This document shows positions 43,047 to 51,825 of a stretch of 64,000 nucleotides of DNA, one piece after another. This stretch comes from Flavobacterium plurextorum (GTDB taxonomy: Bacteria; Bacteroidota; Bacteroidia; Flavobacteriales; Flavobacteriaceae), in NCBI RefSeq assembly GCF_002217395.1, contig NZ_MUHD01000043.1, positions 1 through 64,000 of the forward strand. The letters are read 5' to 3'. The notes under the pieces are model-generated. The model was not told the DNA's origin. It searched no databases and was given only the letters and a program-made list of their open reading frames with translations. The position numbers and the translations under genes were made by a program. The stretch's first letter is position 1, and the number at the start of each line of letters is the position of its first letter.

Positions 43047-44864
43047 CTAATTTTCTCCTTTGAGAATCGGGATATTGAAGGTAATTCTGGTTCCTTCGCC
43101 AGGTATCGATTTGATGAAAACACGGCCGTTAATGTATTGAATTCTTTCTTTCATAAACAATAAGCCCATTCCAGATTCACTGTTTCGTTTTTTATCGACG
43201 GCATTGATGTCAAAACCTTTTCCGTTATCGTCAATTATGATACTTAGTAAAGTTTCGCTGTGTGAAAGCTGTACAATAATATGCGATGATTCGGCGTATT
43301 TTATGGCGTTGTTGATCGCTTCCTGAGTTAGGCGATAGATATTTATTTCGATTAAAGAATCTAATCGCTGATTGAAATCGGTTTTATTGTAGAAAAGAAT
43401 TTCTTTTCCAGTTAGTTTTGAAAGTTCCTGCGTAAGTTTTGCCAAAGAAGAAACAATTCCGTGATCGCTTAATTCGGGCGGCATTAAATTGAAAGTTGCC
43501 GTGCGTACACCTTTTATAATGTCTAGTGAAAGCTTTTTTAGATACTCAATTTTTTGTTCTGATTTTTCTCTGTCATCTAAATTGATGCTTTCCAAACTAA
43601 ACTTTAAACCAGTCAGCATTTGACCAATTCCGTCATGAATTTCTTTAGCGATTCGGTTTTGTTCATTTTCTTGATTTTCAACAATTTTACTCGAAATAAT
43701 CTTTTGCTGATTGATTTTTTCAGTACTATTTTCAAGATTCAAACGTTCGACTTCTCTTTGCGCTTTTTTACGTTCAGTGATATTGAAACAAACGATTAAA
43801 AGTTCCAATTCGTCTTTTTTGATCATAACTGGAACCATTGAAAGATCAAGCCAAATCTCAACACTTTCTTTGGTAACAATTTTAATTTCGCCTTGCCAGC
43901 CGCTTCGTTGTTTTTCAAATATCAAACGATCAAAATTGGTTTGTTCTTTTTCGTCTGTAGTTAATACTTCAGAGAATTTTTTGTTGGATAAAAACTTGGT
44001 ATAATTAAGAAGTTTGGCAAATTTTTCGCCAATATGAATAATAGAACCATCAGGTGCAATTCGGCAATAGAGCAGTGTGTTTTCCATTGCATAATTGAGT
44101 GACTTTAATTCTTTAACCGAATTTTCCTTGATTTCGCTAAGTATTTCAGTATCGTATGCAAGCTTTAAAGCTTTCTTTTCAGAAGATAAAAGCTTGGCAA
44201 TTAATCGTTCAATTTTTTTATTAGTTGGTCTAAAAATGAAAAGGAATTCTAAAAGCAATACCAAAAGTGTAAACCCAAAAATCCAGTATTCAATTCGGCG
44301 TTGTTCGGTTACTTTTTCGTGCGCTTCGAGATCGTATTGGGTTACAATCTGATTCATTTTAGAAAGAAAGATTCCTTCATTTTCTAAAATTACATTTACT
44401 AGTTTTTGATTTTCTGCAGCTTGTTTGTTCTGCTTTAAATTCAACAAAAACGAATCGGTTGTATTTGCAATTTTATTGAAAATCGGGTTTATTTCAAGAT
44501 ATAATTTAGAAAGTGTTTCTGATTTTTCTTTTGGAAAAGCTAAGCTGTCACTGCCATTTTCGAGTGCATTTTGGTTCTTTTTCCAAAGTGATAAAACGTC
44601 ATTTAAATGCGAAATTTGCTTTGCAGAAGCGTTATTAGAAACATACTGCAGAATCAGAACTTCTTTTACGATTTTCTGACTCAGCATTCGTTGTTTTCCT
44701 GAAAAATTTATGATTTTAGAATCACTTAACTGCTGATTTAGATTGTATTGTACTAAAATCTGACTGATAATTATAGTTACAGCGATAGTAAGAAGCGCAA
44801 AAAAATACAGTCGTCGTAAATTTTTGAAAGTGATTTTGTCTTCTTCCTGATTGCTTTTCTTCAT
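43047..44864 (-). CDS. NarX-like sensor histidine kinase
   Basis: A 605-residue membrane kinase. Membrane segments at about 19-38 and 192-211 enclose a periplasmic sensor domain with IINFSGKQRMLSQKI (51-65), which resembles the NarX/PilJ-type P-box that senses nitrate. A PAS domain follows at about 255-370. The HisKA_3 region has RIAKEIHDGIGQML with phospho-acceptor His410. The HATPase domain has INNAIKYAE, DDNGKGFD and GMGLLFMKER. It starts 9 bases after the DUF4202 gene and pairs with the NarL-type regulator downstream. The sensor domain assignment rests on the short P-box-like match. Confidence 0.85.
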   Translation of the reverse strand: MKKSNQEEDKITFKNLRRLYFFALLTIAVTIIISQILVQYNLNQQLSDSKIINFSGKQRMLSQKIVKEVLILQYVSNNASAKQISHLNDVLSLWKKNQNALENGSDSLAFPKEKSETLSKLYLEINPIFNKIANTTDSFLLNLKQNKQAAENQKLVNVILENEGIFLSKMNQIVTQYDLEAHEKVTEQRRIEYWIFGFTLLVLLLEFLFIFRPTNKKIERLIAKLLSSEKKALKLAYDTEILSEIKENSVKELKSLNYAMENTLLYCRIAPDGSIIHIGEKFAKLLNYTKFLSNKKFSEVLTTDEKEQTNFDRLIFEKQRSGWQGEIKIVTKESVEIWLDLSMVPVMIKKDELELLIVCFNITERKKAQREVERLNLENSTEKINQQKIISSKIVENQENEQNRIAKEIHDGIGQMLTGLKFSLESINLDDREKSEQKIEYLKKLSLDIIKGVRTATFNLMPPELSDHGIVSSLAKLTQELSKLTGKEILFYNKTDFNQRLDSLIEINIYRLTQEAINNAIKYAESSHIIVQLSHSETLLSIIIDDNGKGFDINAVDKKRNSESGMGLLFMKERIQYINGRVFIKSIPGEGTRITFNIPILKGEN

Positions 44865-44873
44865 AAAGTCAGT

Positions 44874-45458
44874 TTACAATCCTAAAGATGCTTTTATAAG
44901 ATTTAGATTTTCTTCAGAATAGTTGATTTTTAAGGCTTCCTGATGTCCTTTATCCGACATTTTATCCCAGGTTTTTTTGATGATGTTTTTTAGTTTCTCT
45001 TCATCGTGTTTATGAACGAAAGGATCTAAATAATATTCTAAAAATACAAGACAGATAACATCTTCTAATAATTGTGTTTCGTGATCTTTTTTAAGTAGTT
45101 TTTTCTCTATTAAAAATGAAACGCGATCTATAAAAGTTTCATCATAGCCTGCTTTTACAAGAATTTCGGCAGTTGTTTTTGCATGGAATTTTTTCAGTTC
45201 TTCTCTCCATTTCAAATAACCAACGCGATCCATTGGATACGATTCGCGGGCAACTTTCCATCGACAGATGTGTTGTGCTTTTGACGCAATTTGTATTTCT
45301 TCAGATGCATTTGGTTCGAACTGCATCAATCTTTCGTACATCCTGTTTGAATACAATAATTCTTTTGGATATTCTTTGTTTTGGTCAGTTTCTATGTTTG
45401 GATCTTGTGCGTTTTCAGCATCAATCCATTCGCTTGCTTTTTGAAAAGGTGTAGTCAT
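44874..45458 (-). CDS. DUF4202 family protein
   Basis: A 194-residue soluble protein with helical character and conserved-looking segments FQKASEWIDAENAQDPN, QHICRWKVARESYPMDR and LEDVICLVFLEYYLDPF. I recognise it as DUF4202. Histidine/acid-rich helices resemble HD-type hydrolases but no firm motif is seen. It is tightly coupled to the NarX-like kinase gene (9 bases) and downstream of nirBD, so a role in nitrite metabolism or its control is inferred. Its function is unknown. Confidence 0.75.
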   Translation of the reverse strand: MTTPFQKASEWIDAENAQDPNIETDQNKEYPKELLYSNRMYERLMQFEPNASEEIQIASKAQHICRWKVARESYPMDRVGYLKWREELKKFHAKTTAEILVKAGYDETFIDRVSFLIEKKLLKKDHETQLLEDVICLVFLEYYLDPFVHKHDEEKLKNIIKKTWDKMSDKGHQEALKINYSEENLNLIKASLGL

Positions 45459-45612
45459 TTTTTGGTTAGATAATAGATTTCAAAGATACGGAATTTGTGA
45501 AAATGTGAAATGTGAAAAATAAAATGTAATAGGTAATATTTTAAAATGTGAAAAATAGTATGATCTCCATATTTCATGTTTCATATTTTACTTCTCACAT
45601 CTTACATATTCG

Positions 45613-45990
45613 CTAATCTACAAACCCAACAAAAACTTCATTCTCCACAACTTTAATAGGATACGTTGCAATTTTAAAATCTTCTCCGTTTAGGTTTGAA
45701 CCATCGACTAATGAGAATGTTTTTTTATGCATCGGACAGGCGATTTTCGGAATATCATCTGTAGAACCTGTCATTCCTCTTGAAAGTACCATTTCCATTT
45801 TGTGTGGGCAGGCATTTTGACAAGCGTACCATTCGTTTCGGCGGGCAAAATTAAAAATGGCAATCTGCTTGTTTTTGTATTTAATACAGCCGCCGCGATT
45901 GGTTGGAAAATCTTCTACATTACCTGCTTTGAACCAAATTGTTGCATCGCTCGCGCTAACCGTTTCGTATTGATTTAAGATTTCTTCCAT
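45613..45990 (-). CDS. nirD: Nitrite reductase [NAD(P)H] small subunit NirD
   Basis: A 125-residue Rieske-fold protein. Unlike many NirD proteins that lost the cluster, it keeps CPH (in NACPHKME) and CPMH (in IACPMHKK), a full C-x-H / C-x2-H Rieske ligand set, so a [2Fe-2S] cluster is possible. The start follows nirB on the same strand after 366 bases of repeats. It works with NirB in cytoplasmic nitrite reduction to ammonium. Confidence 0.88.
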   Translation of the reverse strand: MEEILNQYETVSASDATIWFKAGNVEDFPTNRGGCIKYKNKQIAIFNFARRNEWYACQNACPHKMEMVLSRGMTGSTDDIPKIACPMHKKTFSLVDGSNLNGEDFKIATYPIKVVENEVFVGFVD

Positions 45991-46199
45991 TTTGATTGAG
46001 TTTTGATTTCCTGTTTCTTAGCCCTCTTTTTACGATCAATAGAGTTTGATGGCGCAGTAAAAAAGAGGGTAAGAAGGACAGCAAACGTTTAATGATTTTT
46101 TTCTTTTTTTTTTGGAGCAATTTTTTTTCCCGCAGATTTGGCAGATTTAGGCGATTTTTTTTAATCTTTTTAATCCTTTAATCTGTGGCTTTTATTTTT
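45991..46199. other. Hairpin and gene-free sequence between nirB and nirD
   Basis: CCCTCTTTTTAC at 46022-46033 pairs with GTAAAAAAGAGGG at 46057-46069. The rest is poly-T-rich. A partial terminator between nirB and nirD is possible. Confidence 0.5.
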
Positions 46200-46346
46200 A
46201 AACACATAGAAACATAGACTTTTTTTTGTTTGAGAAATAGAATTAAAAGAAACTAATTTCTAACACATAGCTATGTGTATTTATGCAAGTGAAACGCCTT
46301 TTTTGAGTTCAATCCCGAAGCTTCTGGACTATGTCTCTATGTGTTA
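46200..46346. repeat. MITE-like CACATAGAAACATAG repeat, copy C
   Basis: Ends AACACATAGAAACATAG and CTATGTCTCTATGTGTT. Inside are AACACATAGCTATGTG and GTGAAACGCCTTTTTT, shared with the copy at 55344. Confidence 0.65.
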
Positions 46347-46356
46347 AAATTTGAGT

Positions 46357-48870
46357 TTATGTCCACGCTTTAGGCATTTTTTGATCTCTTAGCGGAACAA
46401 AAACAGCATTTTCGTCTTTTTCATCAGAGTTTATAAAGTGATTGAAACGTTTTAATAATCTTGGTTTTTCTAAAACCTGTTTCCATTCGCATTCAAAAGT
46501 GTTTACTAAAGTCTGCATTTCTGTTTCAAGTGTTTCGCAGATTCCTAAACTGTCTTCAATGATAACTTCTTTTAAATATTCTAAGCCTCCGTCTAGTTTT
46601 TCTAACCAAGTTGAAGTTCGAATCAGCGGACCAGCAGTTCTGATGTAATACATTAAAAATCTGTCCATGTATTTGATTACTGTTTCTTTGTCAATTTTTT
46701 CAGCTAGTAAAACGGCATGTTTTGGGTTCGCTCCGCCATTTCCTGCGATGTATAAATTCCATCCGCCTTCAACTGCAATTAATCCGAAATCTTTTCCTCT
46801 AGCTTCAGCACATTCACGAATGCAGGCAGAAACGCCGCCTTTTAGTTTATGCGGAGAACGAATTCCTTTATATCTGTTTTCAAGTTCTATGGCAAATCCG
46901 GCGCTATCGTCCATTCCGTAGCGGCACCAAGCATTTCCAACGCAGCTTTTTACAGCACGAAGTGATTTTCCATAAGCGTGACCGCTTTCGAAACCATTAT
47001 CAATTAAAATTTTCCAGATTTTAGGTAAATCACTTAAATGTGCTCCGAATAAATCAACTCTTTGTGCTCCCGTTATTTTGGTGTATAATTCGAATTGTTT
47101 TGCCACTTCGCCAATTACGATTAGTTTCTCGGCAGTAATTTCTCCTCCAGCAACTCTTGGAACAACAGAATAAGTTCCGTTTCGTTGAATGTTGGCTAAA
47201 AATCTGTCGTTTGTATCTTGAGTTGTAACGTGTTTATTTGCGGTATCGTTGTAAATACTAGAAAAAATTGATGCTACAACTGGTTTACAGATTTCGCAGC
47301 CGTCGCCTTTTCCATGGTGATCTAAAACATCGTAGAAATTCTCATATTTATTGATTTTTACCAAATCGAATAATTCTTGACGATTATAATTAAAATGTTC
47401 GCAGATCACTTCTTTTACTTCCTTTCCTAAAGATTTTTGAGTGGCTTTTACCAAATCAGAAACCATTGGTTTACAACCTCCACAGCCAGAAGTTGCTTTG
47501 GTTGCTTTTACAACATCAGAAAATGTAGCGCAGCTTTCATCTAAAATTTTGCAGCAGATAGCGCCTTTTGTAACATTTTCGCAAGAACAAATTACGGCTG
47601 TATCTGGCAAATCCATAACACTTCCTAAGCTTGAACCTTCGGAACCGTCGCGAGAACCTAAAATCAAATCTTCTGGATTTTTAGGTAATGCCATTGCGTT
47701 GCTGTAAATCTGGAAAAGCGAATTATAATCACTTGAATCTCCAACTAAAATTCCGCCTAAAAGCGTTTTAGAATCTTTGGTAACGTTGATTCTTTTGTAA
47801 ATACCGCTTAGTTTATTCTCATAAATAATGGCAGTTACATTTTCATTTTCGATAAAAGGATCACCAAAACTCGCAACTTCAACACCAATTAATTTCAATT
47901 GTGTTGACATATCGATGGTTTCTCTCATGGTTTTTGAACCATTTAAGATTTGCTCAGCCGCAACATCAGCCATTTCGTAACCTGGAGCAACAAGTCCGTA
48001 AATGTTTTGGTTATATAGTGCAGCTTCTCCAATCGCGTAAATAGAAGGATCTGATGTCTGCATTTGATTGTTTACCACGATTCCGCCTCTCACACCAACT
48101 TCAAGTCCAGAAACTCTTGCCAGTTCGTCGCGAGGTTTTATTCCGGCAGAAATAACCAACATATCCACTTTTAACAATTCTTCATTAGCAAACATCATTC
48201 CCGTTATATTTTCCTTTCCGTCAATATATTGCGTTGCTTTATTAAGGTGAATTCCAATGTTTAATTCTTCAATTTTAGATTGAAGCATATCGCTTGCGCC
48301 TTGATCTAATTGTCTTGGCATCAAACGTGGAGCAAATTCGACCACATGCGGATTCAGTCCTAAATCTCTAACAGCTTTTGCTGCTTCAAGTCCTAATAAA
48401 CCGCCTCCTAAAACAGCTGCTTCTGTTGCGCCTTTTATTTTTATCTTTTTGGCATAAGCCATAATTGCATCAAGATCTTCGATAGTTCTGTAAACAAAAA
48501 CGCCTTCTTTTTCGACTCCGTCAATTGGAGGCACAAAAGCTGAAGAACCTGTGGCTAAAACTAAGTAGTCGTACGTATGTGTTTTTTCTAAATGCGTATG
48601 TATTGTTTTTTCTTCCCGATTAATGTCTGTAATTAATTCAGAGGTATTTAGAATAATATTGTTTTCTGCGTACCAGCTGTTTGTTGATAATGAAAGATCA
48701 TCTGCTGTTTTTCCTCCAAAGTATTCGCTTAAGTGAACACGATCGTAAGCACGTCGCGGTTCTTCACCAAATACGGTAATCTGATACTTTTCTTGTCCTG
48801 ATTTTGCGATGAACTTTTCACAAAATTTATAACCAACCATGCCGTTTCCAACTACTATTACTCTAATCAT
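46357..48870 (-). CDS. nirB: Nitrite reductase [NAD(P)H] large subunit NirB
   Basis: An 837-residue siroheme enzyme reducing nitrite to ammonium. N-terminal FAD/NAD domain with VVGNGMVGYKF and AVLGGGLLGLEAA. Then BFD-type [2Fe-2S] segments (CSCENVTKGA, SGCGGCKP, and a second region with CEICKP). The sulfite/nitrite reductase half domain follows, and the siroheme/[4Fe-4S] ligands are CVGNAWC (C-x5-C) and CIREC (C-x3-C), all present. Cytoplasmic. Its promoter carries the shared nitrate palindrome. Confidence 0.95.
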   Translation of the reverse strand: MIRVIVVGNGMVGYKFCEKFIAKSGQEKYQITVFGEEPRRAYDRVHLSEYFGGKTADDLSLSTNSWYAENNIILNTSELITDINREEKTIHTHLEKTHTYDYLVLATGSSAFVPPIDGVEKEGVFVYRTIEDLDAIMAYAKKIKIKGATEAAVLGGGLLGLEAAKAVRDLGLNPHVVEFAPRLMPRQLDQGASDMLQSKIEELNIGIHLNKATQYIDGKENITGMMFANEELLKVDMLVISAGIKPRDELARVSGLEVGVRGGIVVNNQMQTSDPSIYAIGEAALYNQNIYGLVAPGYEMADVAAEQILNGSKTMRETIDMSTQLKLIGVEVASFGDPFIENENVTAIIYENKLSGIYKRINVTKDSKTLLGGILVGDSSDYNSLFQIYSNAMALPKNPEDLILGSRDGSEGSSLGSVMDLPDTAVICSCENVTKGAICCKILDESCATFSDVVKATKATSGCGGCKPMVSDLVKATQKSLGKEVKEVICEHFNYNRQELFDLVKINKYENFYDVLDHHGKGDGCEICKPVVASIFSSIYNDTANKHVTTQDTNDRFLANIQRNGTYSVVPRVAGGEITAEKLIVIGEVAKQFELYTKITGAQRVDLFGAHLSDLPKIWKILIDNGFESGHAYGKSLRAVKSCVGNAWCRYGMDDSAGFAIELENRYKGIRSPHKLKGGVSACIRECAEARGKDFGLIAVEGGWNLYIAGNGGANPKHAVLLAEKIDKETVIKYMDRFLMYYIRTAGPLIRTSTWLEKLDGGLEYLKEVIIEDSLGICETLETEMQTLVNTFECEWKQVLEKPRLLKRFNHFINSDEKDENAVFVPLRDQKMPKAWT

Positions 48871-48896
48871 GATTTCTTTAATTAAGTATTATTACG

Positions 48897-48931
48897 CAAA
48901 TATAAGTATTTATACTTATTTACGTACGTAA
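48897..48931 (-). promoter_or_regulatory. nirB promoter with palindromes
   Basis: On the minus strand TATATTTG (48897-48904) is a -7 element, overlapped by TAAGTA-TAAA-TACTTA (48903-48918). Upstream is the perfect 12-base palindrome TTACGTACGTAA (48920-48931). AAATACTTATATTTG is identical to the moeA promoter. Two further ACGTA words lie at 48970 and 48991. The predicted leader is about 20 nt. Confidence 0.65.
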
Positions 48932-49137
48932 TATTGTTAATTTTTAAGTATTGGTTGTTTATTTTGAATACGTATTTTATCGTAATCCTTTACGTAATGC
49001 GGAATGTGTGCAAATTGGAGTACTTATAATTATTTCAAATTTGAAAAGATTCTAAATAAGTAATTCAGAAAAAAATCGTAAATTCATAAGAAATTTACTC
49101 GTATTTAGTTAAAAACGATATTTCAAATAAAAATGTT

Positions 49138-49917
49138 ATGAAAAGGATACTTTCGCTTGTGTTTATATTTTCTTTGACGATAGGCTGTAAATCTACAGCG
49201 GGCAAAACTTCGGATAAACAAACGACTTCTGAATATGGATCTCAGGAAGATGAGATGAAGTACTATTTTACAGCAACCGGAAACGAACCATTTTGGGGAT
49301 TAAAAATGGGAAATGATAATATTGTATTTACTTCTTTGATTCCAGGAAAGGAAAAACTTGTTTTTGCGCCTGTTGATGCCATAAAAGCTATGGATGCGAA
49401 TGTTAAGATGTATAAAGTCAGTAATGAAACTACATCAGCGACTATTACAATTCAGCAGGTAGATTGTCAGGATTCGATGTCGGGCGCTATTTCTCCTTAT
49501 AAAGTTTCAGTAGAAATTAAAAATAATACGGAATTACAAACCGAAAAAATTGGAGGCTGCGGAAAGTATAATACTGATTATCGTCTTCATGATATCTGGG
49601 TTTTGGAAGAACTGAATGGCTATAAAGTTTTTGCTTCTGATTTTCAAAAAGAAATGCCTAGAATCGAAATCAACTCAACAGAAAATAGATTTTCAGGCTA
49701 CGGCGGCTGTAATGCTATAAGCGGACAAATTTTTTATGAAAAAGGTATACTGCGATTTACGAGAGTTCTTTCGACACTTATGGCTTGTCCCCAAGGAAAT
49801 AAGGAAAGCGAGTTTACAAAAGCACTGCAAAGCACAACAACTTATTCTATTGAAAATAACAGATTAACGTTGTCAAATCCTTCTGCGAAGCTGTTGGTTT
49901 TTAGAAAGGTGGATTAA
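49138..49917 (+). CDS. META-domain lipoprotein
   Basis: A 259-residue outer or inner membrane lipoprotein with lipobox LTIGC (Cys17). The middle part (about 40-135, YYFTATGNEPFWGLKM) is the COG3650-like region often joined to META domains. The C-terminal META domain has FSGYGGCNAISGQ and LMACPQGNKE. META proteins such as HslJ are linked to stress resistance, and their biochemistry is unclear. It is a single gene, divergent from nirB. Confidence 0.75.
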   Translation: MKRILSLVFIFSLTIGCKSTAGKTSDKQTTSEYGSQEDEMKYYFTATGNEPFWGLKMGNDNIVFTSLIPGKEKLVFAPVDAIKAMDANVKMYKVSNETTSATITIQQVDCQDSMSGAISPYKVSVEIKNNTELQTEKIGGCGKYNTDYRLHDIWVLEELNGYKVFASDFQKEMPRIEINSTENRFSGYGGCNAISGQIFYEKGILRFTRVLSTLMACPQGNKESEFTKALQSTTTYSIENNRLTLSNPSAKLLVFRKVD

Positions 49918-49919
49918 TT

Positions 49920-50023
49920 TTGTCATTTCGAGGAAGGAGGAATTTCCACAAGTAACTCGACAAAGATTGGATTCTCGTTGCGTGCTCAGCATGTGGAGAT
50001 TCATCCTTCCTCGGAATGACAAG
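49920..50023. repeat. REP-like GTCATTTCGAGGAAGGA palindrome
   Basis: TTGTCATTTCGAGGAAGGAG and, inverted, CCTTCCTCGGAATGACAAG enclose about 65 bases that contain ACAAAGATTGG. It belongs to the family seen at 30074 and 51656. Confidence 0.6.
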
Positions 50024-50175
50024 ATTGTGTTGAATTTTTTGTATTCAAAGTATTGGAATCCGTTGCTATAAAAATCTATCCTTCAGAGTTTTTTTAAGAG
50101 CTGAAAGCTCGAAATATATTGTAGAGAGGGATTTCAATCCCTTTAACACAATGAATTGACCATTTTCAGGAAGAT

Positions 50176-51456
50176 CTATTCCAATAATTCTTTAGGATCT
50201 TCATCGTCACCTTCTACAAAATCTAATTCTAAAGCTCTAACAGTTTGAACTGCATTTCCTGCAATACCACGAATCGAACCGTACATTCCTAAAGTATTGT
50301 GAACTACTTTTTCGATTTGTTTTTCGCGTTGTTTCCAGATTCTCTGCATAGCTCTTTTTTCTGAGTCTAAGTCGCTTTGCATTTGTGTAAAACCTTCTAC
50401 AATTCCTTCAATCTGTAAACGAAATTCGTTGCTGGTTAAAAAATCATACAGCATTGACATTTTATCGCCTTTGTTTTCCTGCGCCTGAACTGCCTGACTT
50501 ACCTGAATTAGTGATTGACGTAAAACAGCAGTTAAACCTTTAAATTCTTCATAAGTACAAATCCAGATTCCGTCTCGCATTCCCATTCTTTCCATTCCGT
50601 TTGGCATTACTTCGGTCACCAAAACACCAATATTAGCTCTTTTGGTTCTAATATCATTTTTGAATTTCTCAATCCAAGATGGTTGAAAGGCTTTTGTTCT
50701 TTTGCTTTCGTAGTAAATAGAACCACAGTTTTGCAATTCGCGGGTATTGACAATTTGAAGACAATCGGCACCATTCGCGCCTTTTTTGATTTCGTCGATA
50801 GTGTCAAGCGGAAAATTATTTGCCAGCCATTCTTCAATCGCTAATTCCATTACTTCACCTTGCAATTGCATAGAACCTTGTTCCTGCTTGCGTTTCATTT
50901 CCTCGATCAGCTTTTTTTGATCGTCAGATTGTTTTTGGTATTCTTTTATTTTTAGTTCGTTTTTCTCTTCTTCTTGTTTGCGGATTTTATCGCGTTCCAG
51001 AACTAAAGTTGCATTTAGTTGCTTTTGTGCTTCGGCTTCGATTGCCTCTTTCATCTCCAGTTTTTCACGCTGAAGTTTTGCAATTTCGCCTGTCATTTTA
51101 TTCAATTCACGAAGTTTCTCAGATTTTTCAGATAGCTCTTTTTCCATCAAAAGCATGCGGTCTTTATTTTCTTCTTCGAGTTTGGCTTTTAGTTTTTCTC
51201 CGATTTCTTTTTCGGCCGTTTTTTTCTCACGCTCCAAACGTTCTGCAAAGAGTTCATTTTCCTGCTTTTTCTTGGCTTCAAAATCGGCTTTAGCTTTTTC
51301 GAATTGCTCGTTTTTTAATTCCAGTTCTTTTGCCTGAGAAGCAGCTTTTTGCTGAAATTCTTTACGAATACTATCTTCTAACTGATGTTTTAAGATGTCG
51401 TTTACGTCGATATTTTCTCCGCAGTTCGGGCACTGAATTGAAGATTGCTCTGCCAT
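50176..51456 (-). CDS. DUF2130 coiled-coil protein
   Basis: A 426-residue protein. The N-terminus has a zinc-ribbon-like CPNCGENIDVND. A long charged coiled coil spans about 30-210. The C-terminal DUF2130 domain follows, with IYYESKRTKAFQPSWIEKFK and ANIGVLVTEVMPNGM, a segment that resembles a restriction-endonuclease-like core (E-S-K). Nucleic-acid cleavage or binding is possible but unproven. Single gene; no partner visible. Confidence 0.75.
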   Translation of the reverse strand: MAEQSSIQCPNCGENIDVNDILKHQLEDSIRKEFQQKAASQAKELELKNEQFEKAKADFEAKKKQENELFAERLEREKKTAEKEIGEKLKAKLEEENKDRMLLMEKELSEKSEKLRELNKMTGEIAKLQREKLEMKEAIEAEAQKQLNATLVLERDKIRKQEEEKNELKIKEYQKQSDDQKKLIEEMKRKQEQGSMQLQGEVMELAIEEWLANNFPLDTIDEIKKGANGADCLQIVNTRELQNCGSIYYESKRTKAFQPSWIEKFKNDIRTKRANIGVLVTEVMPNGMERMGMRDGIWICTYEEFKGLTAVLRQSLIQVSQAVQAQENKGDKMSMLYDFLTSNEFRLQIEGIVEGFTQMQSDLDSEKRAMQRIWKQREKQIEKVVHNTLGMYGSIRGIAGNAVQTVRALELDFVEGDDEDPKELLE

Positions 51457-51825
51457 TTTATTTTGATTTTTTAACTGAAATTATAATTTGCTAAGATATT
51501 TAAAAGTTATCTTTTTATGATTGCGAAAGACGTGATAAATTGTAACGATTTTTTGGGTTGCCACTAATTGTTTTTGAAATAATCTCGCAAAGTCACAGAG
51601 ACGCATAGTTTTTTAGCCACAGATTGAAAAGATTAAGAGGATTTCCTTTTATTTTTGTCATTTCGACGAAGGAGAAATCTCGGCAAGCAGCTCCGCTCCT
51701 AATAAGCCAATCTTTGTGGAGCTTCTCGTGGAGATTTGCTTCGCCTGTTCGCTGTCGCTCGGGTCTCCTTCGTCGAAATGACAAACTGTATGCGCTTCAT
51801 TCGTACTAAAAAAAAACTTGGCGTC
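51457..51825. repeat. Gap with REP-like element
   Basis: At 51656-51786 TTGTCATTTCGACGAAGGAG is inverted as CTCCTTCGTCGAAATGACAAA, with CAGCTCCG and GCTGTCGCTCGGGTCTCC inside. Short reading frames in it are shadows of the repeat. I see no other feature. Confidence 0.55.

Noticed and set aside
51593..51809. Two frames of about 60 residues with RRRPERQRT and RCRSGLLRRND
   Set aside because: Both read through the palindromic REP-like repeat, which gives similar frames on both strands.
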